From positions 114,590,991 to 114,654,990 of the forward strand of contig NC_133166.1 in the NCBI RefSeq assembly GCF_040802235.1: a DNA stretch of 64,000 bases. Reading direction: 5' to 3'. The translations under genes were made by a program, and so were the position numbers. Each line of letters opens with the position of its first letter. The first letter of the stretch is position 1. This document shows positions 54,460 through 64,000 of this stretch, one piece after another. The stretch is from Manis javanica (taxonomy: Eukaryota; Chordata; Mammalia; Pholidota; Manidae). The notes beneath the pieces were generated by a model, which saw only the letters and a list, made by a program, of their open reading frames with translations, searched no databases and was not told the DNA's origin.

Positions 54460-56180
54460 AATCCTTTCTGCTAGGAGGAAATGGGAAGGGCTTCTGGAGG
54501 AAGAGGTGTTTGAAGGAAAGATTAGATTTTCATAGCTGTGGTGAGGGTAGTACACCCTAAGCACAGCAAGCTTGGGACAACAGGTCATTTGAGGCCTCAG
54601 ACAGGAGCACCTACCGTCTGCTGACCATGCTGCTTCCCATTTTACAGAAGCCAGTGGCAGAATGAGTTACTCTGAGTTCAGACATGACCTTGGAGGGTTG
54701 CTGAAGATTCTTGTGTGTGCCTTAATTCATAGCTGAACCAGATTAGATTGGAAATAGGCACCAAAAAAAAAAAAAAAAAAAGGCTGGTGACATTAGCATA
54801 AGAAAGGACAGGAAAGATGTTGAGGTAGTGGAAAAAGTAAATTTGGAGAACACGGCAAGAGACTGGCTGTTTGGGGAAGGGATGGACCTCTGGGTATCTG
54901 AGCTACTACAAAAACTCAGCGGTGTAACAGTCATCCATTGTGCGCAAGCTCTGCATCACCTGCTGGGAAGGACACGGTGGGAATCAACAGACTGATTTCT
55001 GTCCTTGTGGACTTCCGGCCAGTTGGGGAGACTTGACTTCCTAAAAACCTGTAGGGTACTATGGGAGCATCCGATCCAGTCTTGAGCAGAGTGGAAGATG
55101 GTTTCCTGCAGGTAAGTAACATGTTTCCTGAGGAAGGTGTACCAGCAGAGGTAACGGCATGTGTAAAGGCCCAGGGATGGGGGAACTTAAGACTTTACCA
55201 TGGGGGGAGGGGTAGGAGGGGGAAATGGAGAGGAAGCCCGAGGCCTCTATCAGGAGACCAACTCGCGGCCGGGTTTCGAGCATAGTAGTCAGCTCTCTAA
55301 GGGGCGTGGGCTGGCCGCCAACATGGGGAACAGGGGTTGGACTGGAGGCTGCGAGGCCCTCAGGGCTCAAGGTTCTGACAGTGGTGGCTTCGACTGGAGT
55401 GTGGCGATGAGGTAACCAAGAGGCAGATGGGTTTCTGAGAGAAACAGGAGGCAGACTGACTCTTCCTTTCTCGGCAGTGTTCAAGCATGGCCACATCCAC
55501 ACCTAGTGCTCAGGAAACCGACATGACACCGGCCCACCGTACGAGACCTCTTCTAGATCACACACACCTGGAGATGGAGATGGCCCTTAACCGCCAGCTT
55601 GGGGAGCAGGATGGGCAGAGACCCCCCCAGGTCCCCTTAAGGTAGAGCTGGAAGCATACTCGGGCTTCCAGGTGGGATTTCAGGGCTCCAGAGATGCTGC
55701 AGTCCGGGGAGGAAGCTGTTTCCTGGTAGCACGTAGCACTCTCCCCCAGACTGGGGGTCTATACCCCTCAAGCCAAGTGAGAGGCAACAGTGGGGTCGTG
55801 GTGGGACAAATGCCGACTGGAGCCCATTTGGCCAGACCTTGGTTCCGGGACTGCTCTGCTACCTTAGCGGATGAAGTTGGCATCTGCTGTCAGCCCCTAG
55901 AAACACCCAGACTTCCTCAGGGAAGCAGCACAAGGGTCCTTTCTGAGCACTGCCTTTGCAGTATGGGGGATTGCTGGGGGATCTTCTACTTCAGTTCGAA
56001 CATCCATTTAAAAGTTCACCTTGACGAAATGAAGCAAGTGCTGCTTTCTGTCGTTAGAAAGGGAGACAAGTGGTACCAGAGCGCAGTTGTCCCGCCTGCG
56101 CTCAAAGGGCAGCGGCAGGCCGTCCCGGGCCCTGGCCTCCAGCACAAGGGGCTGCATTGACCTTCTGACTCATTCTCTCT
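54460..56180. other. KDM2A-GRK2 intergenic, distal half
   Basis: No gene is supported. L2-like phrases occur at about 54480-54620 and 55120-55190 ('taacggcatgtgtaaaggcc'). A poly-A tract of about 19-20 bases lies at 54762-54780. Confidence 0.5.
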
Positions 56181-56185
56181 CACCC

Positions 56186-56209
56186 ACCCACACACACACA
56201 CACACACAC
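56186..56209 (+). repeat. (CA)n microsatellite
   Basis: About ten CA units just beyond the inferred KDM2A 3' end. Confidence 0.9.
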
Positions 56210-56253
56210 CAAGGCAGAAAAGGTTTTGTTTTTCTTTTTCTTTTTAAAGCCTT

Positions 56254-56259
56254 TTTATT
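56254..56259 (-). terminator. KDM2A: Distal KDM2A poly(A) signal AATAAA
   Basis: A canonical signal on the minus strand in a T-rich then A-rich context, directly before a CA microsatellite. It is the best candidate for the main mRNA end. Confidence 0.6.
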
Positions 56260-56337
56260 ACAAAAAAAAAAAAGAAAAAAAAAAAGAAAAAACAAATATA
56301 TTTCCCATTGGAGGCTATTTCTTTGTCTTTAAAAATT

Positions 56338-56343
56338 TTTATT
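56338..56343 (-). terminator. KDM2A: Alternative KDM2A poly(A) signal AATAAA
   Basis: A canonical hexamer on the minus strand about 80 nt before the distal signal. Confidence 0.35.
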
Positions 56344-56647
56344 ACACAAGTATCTCCCATTCCCACGTGTCAGAGGAACAATCTCCTTGCTCTTTCTAAA
56401 ACCAATAGTGGAGAAGGTTTAGAAAACAAAAGTCTAACTAGTTTTTCTCCTTCCCTGGCCCAAAATAACCCCACTGTGTCAACTGAGATAGCATGACTTG
56501 TCCCCTTAATGCTTACATTTAATTAAAAATTTTTAGCACAACATTGGAGATTGACTCTAAATCAGCAACAAAAAATATATATTTACAGTATTTCTCCGAA
56601 AAACAAAAAACACAACCAAACCCTTTAAACATAGTGACTTTAGGAGT

Positions 56648-56653
56648 TTTATT
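56648..56653 (-). terminator. KDM2A: Alternative KDM2A poly(A) signal AATAAA
   Basis: A canonical hexamer on the minus strand about 390 nt before the distal signal. Confidence 0.35.
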
Positions 56654-59189
56654 TATGGAGCAGTTATTTTTTTAATCACCAAGTGATTTTATATTATATA
56701 TATATATAAATTTTCTTCCTTTCCTTTGTGGTTTTCGCCCCGGTGCTTGGAAAGATGGCGGCAAGGTGTCTGGTCCTGCAGTCTGAGGAGGGCGGGCTCT
56801 CCTGGCAAGGCTGCATCTAGGAGCAGATTGCAGGAAATGCGGTGGGACTCCCGAGTTCCTCTGTCCCCCAACAGAGACTTTGCTTTCCTCCACAGAGACC
56901 CACCCTCACCTCTAAAAACCATTTCCCCCTCACAGTCCTGGAGAAAAGTAAAACCCAGCAAGGGCATAGGTCCATCTGCCATCACTCACACGCTCCCTTT
57001 CCTGCTGAACAATTTATGTGCACGGTAAAAATGCTTGTTTTTCCAAACCAAAAACAAAATGAAAACCAAAACCCAAAACAAACCATTAGCTTGGAAATTT
57101 CTGTGGATGCAATGTCCCAAAATCAGAGGCACTCTCCCGGCACAATCCCTGCTCTGAAGGGGTCTCTCCACCTCCCCTTTTATAAAAAGACAACAGAACA
57201 AAACAATCTTTTCAGTATTTTCCACAGGAGCAACCAAAAAAAGGCAGGAAGCTTCCAATTACAGGTCATTAGCAGTAACATTAATAAGGTTTTTGCTCAA
57301 TACCCAGGGTTCTTTACAGAGAAGTTCCCCTAACTGAGGCACTCTGGAATAAGTCACTGGCATTTCCTCAAAATTTCAGCCCCAGGTCGCTGGGGCCCGG
57401 AGGCCAATGGAAGGGGCACAGGGTCACAAGGGAGCAGACTGCTGCTTGTAGATGCAGCCAAAAGAATCAGCAGATTTGGAAGAAACAGACACAATGCCAC
57501 CCCCTACCAAGACCCTGTTTTCTCGGAGGCGGCTAGTCAATGCCAGGGTCAAAGCTGGGCTAGGTGGCAAAGAGGGGACCCCTCTGCCTCTATTGCTTTG
57601 GAAGTAGCAAGGGTGCAGATGGCATCTCTCCTCAGGTGGCTCACGCTTCAGACCCCTGGTGCTTGGGCTCCTTCCCCTCCCCTGTAGGGGTGCAGGAGGA
57701 GGAGAGCCTGAGACTGGGCTGCAGGAAAGGGGCCAGGAAGGGACGGGACTGGAGGACGAGGAGGCAGGGCAAGGTTGTGCTATCGCTATCCTTACAGATG
57801 GGGAGCAGAGTGCAAATCCGCGTCTATCATTTATAAGTTCTTGCCACAGGCTGCTGCTATTGAGCATCTCCTCACACACTTAAATATTGACCCAAAAGAA
57901 ATTGCGACCTTTCTTTCCTTTTTTTTTTTTTAAAGTGCAAAAAGCTCTCTGCTGCCCTAGAGAGAGGATCTTTGGACAGGCCGTTCAATGCAAAGTAAAG
58001 GGGGCAGCTGATGGGGCTTGACACAGGGTGGTGGAGCAGGAGACACCATGCTCCCCTCCCATCCTCCCCAACACACATGCGTAATACACTCAGCCACGCA
58101 CACAGAGGCACATGCACACCCCCTTCCACAGCGGAGGGCAGGTGACTGGCTTCTAAGCAGTCCCCCAACCAAAGATGCCAGATCAGTGAGCCACTGGGGC
58201 TAAATACAAGCCTGGGGGCTCTGGGGGCTGCAATACACCAGAGGCCCAGGGCCTGCTAAGGACTTGGCCCAGCTCTCTGCTCCCCCAAACTGGGGGAGAT
58301 AGATAGGCTGCTCCCTCTGAGGACTTGCATCCTGGGAAAGCCCTGTTCAGGCAGGAATGAGGAGTATGTGGAAAAGGGTAGAGGGAGGGGGACAAGGATA
58401 TGATGCCTGTCTCAAGAATCTGCCTAGGATGCAGTAAAATGGGGGTGTCCCTGGGGTAGACAGTTCCAGCTCCTCTGAAGAGTCTCAAACCCGGTAAGTG
58501 CAACAAGGACCTCATAGAGCCTAGTGGGAAGTCTGGGCTGGGGTAGCCTCATTATGCAAACTACAAGCATCAGACAGGACCAAGCTAACGGGAGGGAGAG
58601 CACAGACACAGACCAGAGGCTTTTAGACACCTCCACAGCACCAATGTGATCTGCATGGGTCTGGCATTCCCAGGGCTCCTGGCTCCTCCTGTACAAGCCA
58701 GGAAGTGTGACGGAGGAGAGACACACGCTGGACACCACAAGGAGAACCTGGCCAAGGAGACAGGGCCGCTTTCTTCCCTGGGAGTTTGCTCAGAACCAGG
58801 CACTGCTGGGGACCACGGATGGGAAGGGCACGAGGGCTCAGCACTGCTGACGGCTGCACAGACATCCCAAACTGAGAGCTCGGCCTCCTGGCGGGTGAGC
58901 AAGCAGGCAGGTGGGCAAGCACGCGAGCAAGCAGGCACCTTGACAGTACACAGCCTGCACTTTTCCCTCGCATCAATTTGCTACTCCCTTCTCCTTGGGA
59001 GGGAGAGGAGCAGACAGGTGTCTACCACCCTCTCTGCCCCGCCGGTAAGGGAGGGACTCAAAGGACAGGAGAGCAGAGAGGGAGTGTGAAGCTGGCCTCA
59101 GAGCCCGTGCAGGGTCAGGGAGAGAGGCTCTCCTGGCTGGGGTGTCAGGGGGAAAATCGGTTTCCTGTTCAGTCTGGGCTGGGTGTGTC

Positions 59190-62100
59190 TTAGCTGATCT
59201 TCTGTATCAGCTTCTCGTCAGACAGGCAGTACAGACTATTGATGGATAAGTCTGAGATGAAGTGCTCGCAGGCTTTTCGAGTGATCTGCTTGCATCCTCG
59301 AAGGTCAATCAAGGTGACGTTGGCGATGCGTCGTAAGTAGACCAGGGTCTGATCTGTCAATTTATTGCAACCTGTGGGGAAAGTGACCACAAGGACAGTG
59401 CTATGTATACACGGCCAGAGGTGCATGCCTCTGTTAACCAATTCACTAGCTCCTTCCCTCAAAATGCTCAACAAAAGCCCTATTAACCACCTGGGTCAGA
59501 GACCAAGCACTGTGGCCTCTGAAGGCCTCCTGACACCTCACTCCCTGCATGCTGACCAAACTATAGCTGGGTGGTGGCTGTGCTCTTGGGCACCAGACTA
59601 TCATTTGAAACCTCGGTGCCTATGAGTTAAAGAAGTGACAGAAGCCTAAGTCCTTGTCCAGATTAGAGCAAACAAGTTAACACAGTTTAGTCAACAGACC
59701 CAAGTTCTTCTGGAAACTCCAGGGAAGGCCAGGCCCTCTTGGAGGAATGGGCACTGTTTGTCACCAACATCAGAGCAGCATACCTGCCATATTGAGCTCT
59801 GTGAGGGAGTAGCGAGTGGAAGACCCGACAGCTGTGAGCAGATTGGAGGATTGATCTGTCAGGTGACTGCAGTGACTGAGGTCGAGTCGAGACAGGAGGG
59901 GCATGTGGCGAATGATGAGGCGAAGTGTGGCATCTGTGATGTCAAGGCCTGCCAGCCGGAAGTCGGTCATGTTCCGGAGCTTGCTACGATTGTCCTGACC
60001 TGCACAGGCAAGCAAAGAGCCTACATTAACACTCTTAACTCTAGTCCAGCTCTAAAGCTGCAGGAAGCTTCAGCTACTTGCTGGCCAAGCCCCTTGCAGG
60101 GGGTTTAGCAGAACTGCCCACACCAGCCCTGCTTTCAGGGAGTGAGCAGAATGTGGGGGCAGTTTCTAGGAAACCAGACACGTTTCTTCTTTCCCAGCTG
60201 CTAGATTATGCCTCACTTGCTCAAGCAGAAGGGTATGTGCGGGACACTCCTTCTCTTCCCACCCTCCCACACTTTTCTAGACCGTGATGCAAACAGCTTT
60301 TCATGTTCCACCTCAACCATGGAGCCTTCCCAGAGTTTCTCAGGCTTATACTCCCTGGGTCCCAAACTCTACTGACCCACAAAGTGGATATATTCCTTAG
60401 GTAGTTACCTGGTTGTGAACAGTTAACCTGTACTTGTACACAGTCCATCATTCTCAACCTGCATTCTTTTATTCTTCCACAGTGTATTTTCTGAGACTAC
60501 CTTAGCTTCTGAGGACAAAATCTGTCTTAAGACAAAGCTACCCCAAGACAAGCACAGAGAAATCAGGCCCAGAGCATACCTGGTTTATCAGCTGGTGGAG
60601 TCAGCAAGTCCCGAATTTGAGGGTCCTTGATTCCTACTGCCCACCGAAGATCAAGGGTCCTGAGAAGGGGGCAGCTGGAGGTGCTAAGGGCAGAGACTGC
60701 AGACCAGGAACAGCCTGCTAGGAGGAGGTCTTTCAGTCCTGCAGCAGAAGGAAACAGAGGCACAGGATAACGTACTCTGTCAGCACATCCAAAGCCTCAA
60801 CTACCAGCTGACTGACCAAAGTAAATGGATTCCCTGTCTAACGGGAAAGAGGGACTATGTCCTAATCTTATTCTGGGAATCCAGCTCAAAGATTCCTATG
60901 GTCTCCTACATTTCACCTTAAAGTTTTGGTGGTGAAACAGATTCTTAGTTCCTACCAGAGCAATTTACGTATGAGGAACTTAGTATCTTTCCAAGATTTC
61001 AAATGTGCTGAAAGGAACAAGGCCTTATAAGAGGCTAATCAGGGCAGTGTTTTACTCAAATGTCCTCTTCAGTGGCTATGTGGACAAGACCTGCAGGGCT
61101 GGCAGCAGCACCTGATCACATGCTTTTTGTTGCTTAGTGTAGTGATTGGCCTGCCAGCCTGGAGTGGCACCCTGGGGACTGGCAGTTACAGTGGCCCTGG
61201 GTAAATCTCTTGCTAAGCAGAAAGGCCGCAATGGCACTGCACTGTCACCCTCAACTGCCCTGACATAACTCTAGGAAGCATCGCCGCTTTCCCTGTCTGC
61301 TCCTGATTCCCTGGGAGGCCAGTGGCAGGGCTGCTTACCTGGCAGCCTGTTGACAAGCCATGTTAGTTGTTTTTTGGAGATGTTGGTCCAACTGAGGTCG
61401 AGGCTAACCGGCTGCCTCTTGATGATGCCACTGAGAGCCTGGGGTACAATGGCCTTACACCTACTTAAGTCAATTTTTGTCCAAAGTCTCTTGTCACAGC
61501 ACCTGTGACAGAAGGAAAGAGAACTCGCTGTTAATCAACTGAAATCCCTTGTTTGAGAGCTCTCATCTCAGGCTGCCGGAGGCTTCTGGGAAAAGAATTG
61601 TACCTGGAAGGTCAACTTCCCTGGGCACTACAAACACACAGGATCACGCCCTTTGTTTTTCCCTCAGAGAATAGGGCTTGTCCTCTACCTCAACCCTACA
61701 GGTTAACTAGTGGGTAACCTGACCAGTTCACCCTGATTTACTATGGATGGGCTGAGAACATGGCACAATTGCTAGGGATACCCAGCAAACAATAAGAAAG
61801 CATTAAAAGATTTCTTATTTCTTACCACTAGAAGTTACTAGTCTTGCTTCCATTCTTTCGCTTGTCAGTCACTCCCAGCTGCATGAGACACAGGATGCTA
61901 ACTTGGCACATCCACAATTCATCCTGCCTGAGGCTCTAGAAAATCTAGAGCTTACCACTATTTCAGGCCAAAAGGGGCTTTTTATTATCAAGCCTGGAGA
62001 GTACTCTCCTATCCTTGTTGTTTCTGTCTCAGAACTCTCTTTATATTTTCTAGCCAGTCCAGGCCAGAACTGAAAGGGAGAGGCCTCCCTTCTTACCGCA

Positions 62101-63969
62101 ATCTACAAGTCCATAGGCCACAAACAGCACTGCAACATGCGGGCTTCTGTTTAATATTTTACAGCCCCCACCCGCCCAGCCCAGCTCAGTCTGGCAGGCA
62201 GGGGAAGGAGATATGACACATAATGGGAGTCTTACATGGTGTGGCCTGGAAACCGAGGGAGAGCGCCAGGCAGGCCCGCTAGGCCTATGAACAGAGAATT
62301 TGGGTAGATTTGGGAAATAAACTCATGTTTGTGAAGAATGGCATTATTATTTAAAGACTGAAAAAGTTCCACCAATGGCAAATGAAACTTTATGGTGAAA
62401 ACAAGCTATGATGACATAGTAGATCACAAGCTTTTATGTGTACAGGAATCCCCTGGCAGAAGATTTTTTAAAAACAGATTGCCCGGTCTCACCCCGAGGT
62501 TCTAGTTTAGGAAGTGTTGAGATGGGCCCTGAGAACCTGCATTTCCAAGAAGGTCCCAGGTGAGTGGCTCTTCCCAGTGCCACACTCTGGGAACTACTGG
62601 GGGCCAGAAAAAACAATACCCAGTGAAACTTTTGCTCAGCATTTCTAGGGATTTTAAGTGCTTTGATCTTTAACTTGAGAAGAAATGGGAGGTCTCGTTA
62701 AGGACAACAGAGTGTCAGGAAGCTTCAATACTGGACCCTGCTTGCTGGAGAAAGTAATTCTGATTCAGGCTTGTGGGATGAAAATTAAATCTGAACACCT
62801 TCAAATTCTATGAAAAACACATCTACCTCTTTCATTAGATGGAGAGGCAATGGAGTCAGGGGCTTAACAGTAGTCACTGTGTTAAGCAACAGGAGAGTGG
62901 CTGACACATCACAGGCTCGCAACAAATGTGTGACAAGTTCAGATGGCTTGGAGGAAAACTTATGACTCTGAAGTTTTAGCACAAACTATACAACTCCATC
63001 CCTTAAATCAGTTTTCTATGCCCTGTTGAGAGAGATGGGAAAGTATGCAGCAGGGAGAGGAGGTGAAGGGCCAAAGCCGCAGGCACAACTGGCCACACCT
63101 TTAACAGGATCGACTGTCTGGGGAACAGACTGGGTTGATTCAATCCTTTAGGACCTGACAAGCCTCCAGATGCCAAGACGCATGCTGTTCTCATATGGAA
63201 AGCCTGCCACCTACTCCCGTTCCCCTATTCCTGATCCCTGTTTCCCTGCTCACCATTTATACCACGTCTTGCACACTCGCATACATTCACAAAGTTCTCT
63301 GCGGCTGAGGTAGCGGAAGACAGACATCCAGACCTCCCGCTGCATCCAGCTTTCGTCTCCATCCTGAGCCCAACTGCCCCGGCCATTCAGCCTGGCCGCA
63401 CCCCCCTCCTCTGCACTGTCATCTTCCTCCTCCTCCTCCTCCTCCTCTTCCTCCTCCTCTCCCCCCAGCCCCTCCTCATCCCCACGCTGGGGAGCTCGGG
63501 CTGGGCAGTGCTGCACTAGCACACGGGGGGAGTGGCGAAGGTTGGCAGAGGAGGCCGTGATGGCCTGCAGCTTGGGCACAATGGATGTCCCGTGGAGCTC
63601 TTTGGTGGGCCTCTGCAGCGTGACAGTGAGGTACGATCCCCGGATCTTGGCTTTCTCAACTTCAGACAGCTCCTTTTTGCCGCTGGGATTGTTCTCCTTT
63701 TCCCGTACCATGGTGCGCTCTGTGGCCTGTAGCCGCAGCAACTGCCGCCGTTTGAAGCGCTCATCGCGGCTGGCACTGTGGTGGTCGCTGGGGCCAGCCC
63801 CAGGGGATGACCGAGTCACCATACCCCGGGGGGAGACCGGGTCATGGATGAGCTGTAGCATGGAAGTGGGTGAGTGAGGTGGGGGCGTGAGGGGCTCGTC
63901 ACAGCTCCGCAGCGGCCTCAGGACTTTGGCTTGCACAGCTTCTTCATCACTCTCTTCCATTTTCCGCTT
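59190..63969 (-). CDS. KDM2A: Lysine demethylase 2A, C-terminal part (last five coding exons, 478 aa seen)
   Basis: KDM2A (FBXL11, JHDM1A) is a nuclear JmjC enzyme that removes H3K36 mono- and dimethyl marks and is recruited to unmethylated CpG islands by a CxxC zinc finger. Only the C-terminal 478 residues are in the window. The JmjC, CxxC and PHD parts lie beyond base 64000. Seen here are a Ser/Pro/Lys-rich linker (from [13 protein letters not shown]), an acidic Glu run, the F-box ([23 protein letters not shown] region to KIDLS) and leucine-rich repeats ([54 protein letters not shown]), ending DEKLIQKIS. The stop is TAA at 59192-59190. Exons: 63969-63254, 61502-61339, 60738-60580, 59999-59784, 59371-59190, all in phase with GT-AG introns. 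The sequence is almost identical to human from memory. The alternative family member KDM2B differs clearly in the linker. Confidence 0.97.
61339..61502 (-). CDS. KDM2A: KDM2A exon carrying the end of the F-box and first LRRs
   Basis: A 164-nt internal exon that lacks an ATG in frame and is easily missed. It translates as [20 protein letters not shown] and continues through [10 protein letters not shown] to VNRLPG, completing the F-box and starting the leucine-rich repeats. Acceptor cacag|gtgctg and donor ccag|gtaagc are both clear, and it joins its neighbours in phase. Confidence 0.95.
62455..62605 (+). repeat. MER5A-like hAT fragment in a KDM2A intron
   Basis: The pattern 'attgcccggtctcaccccga ... 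ctgagaacctgcatttccaa ... ctctgggaactactg' follows the MER5-type consensus, like the copy at 14395-14525. Confidence 0.65.
63421..63462 (-). repeat. KDM2A: (GAG/GAA)n coding microsatellite, Glu run of KDM2A
   Basis: A trinucleotide tract, mainly GAG with some GAA, encodes about a dozen consecutive glutamates followed by aspartates in the linker before the F-box. It remains in frame. Length polymorphism is likely for such a tract. Confidence 0.85.
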
Positions 63970-64000
63970 CTGCAAAACAGGCCCCCAAAAGTCACATCAT

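Larger units (their letters stand above)
56235..59189 (-). other. KDM2A: KDM2A 3'UTR (about 2.95 kb)
   Basis: Untranslated sequence from the KDM2A stop to the most distal AATAAA at 56254-56259. Other AATAAA signals at 56338-56343 and 56648-56653 may give shorter forms. The last 1.1 kb (56.2-57.3 kb) is strongly AT-rich with an A/T homopolymer stretch at 56261-56292. This contrasts with the GC-rich surroundings and suggests a region rich in regulatory AU elements. Confidence 0.7.

Noticed and set aside
55059-55502. 147-codon minus-strand frame in the KDM2A-GRK2 gap
   Set aside because: Part of the surrounding sequence is L2-like. There is no domain or splice context, and the length is within chance.

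Overview
The window is nuclear DNA from a placental mammal. It has spliced genes with GT-AG introns, CpG-island promoters, ancient MIR, L2, MER5-like and L1 repeats, and protein sequences very close to human ones. Gene order (KDM2A, GRK2, ANKRD13D, SSH3) matches human 11q13.2. All four genes lie on the minus strand, so transcription runs from the 64 kb end towards base 1. I see no Alu, B1/B2 or obvious young tRNA-derived SINE. The youngest repeat I see is a 3'-truncated L1, so the species is probably neither primate nor rodent. A SINE-poor laurasiatherian (pangolin, for example) is only a guess.

Layout: 1-4.9 kb is intergenic with old repeats. 4.9-6.1 kb is an orphan CpG island with promoter-type motifs. 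6.1-8.15 kb is intergenic. SSH3 (14 coding exons, 648 aa, complete) has its CDS at 8746-15501. ANKRD13D (15 coding exons, 607 aa, complete) has its CDS at 16739-26535, and a nested L1 complex fills its intron 6. GRK2 (21 coding exons, 689 aa, complete) has its CDS at 30656-48259, with a 9.9 kb first intron that contains a CRE-bearing CpG island. 48.8-56.2 kb is intergenic and holds a degenerate repeat tract and a second orphan CpG island. The last five coding exons of KDM2A (59190-63969) and its roughly 2.9 kb 3'UTR close the window. KDM2A continues beyond base 64000.

I reconstructed exons by reading the minus strand, joining frames across splice sites and checking that phases agree. All three complete genes close in frame. 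The genes are not an operon and share no single pathway. SSH3 is a cofilin phosphatase, ANKRD13D a ubiquitin-binding endocytic adaptor, GRK2 a GPCR kinase and KDM2A a histone H3K36 demethylase. GRK2 and ANKRD13D both act on internalisation of ligand-activated receptors, which is a loose functional link.

The most notable points beyond the gene models are two apparent GC-AG introns, a nested L1 with target-site duplication and a copied patch of ANKRD13D intron inside it, a convergent pair of CTCF-like motifs bracketing GRK2, RFX X-box-like motifs in the ANKRD13D promoter, a cryptic CCAGACCT-type repeat upstream of GRK2, and two unassigned CpG islands. I found no clearly new protein-coding system.
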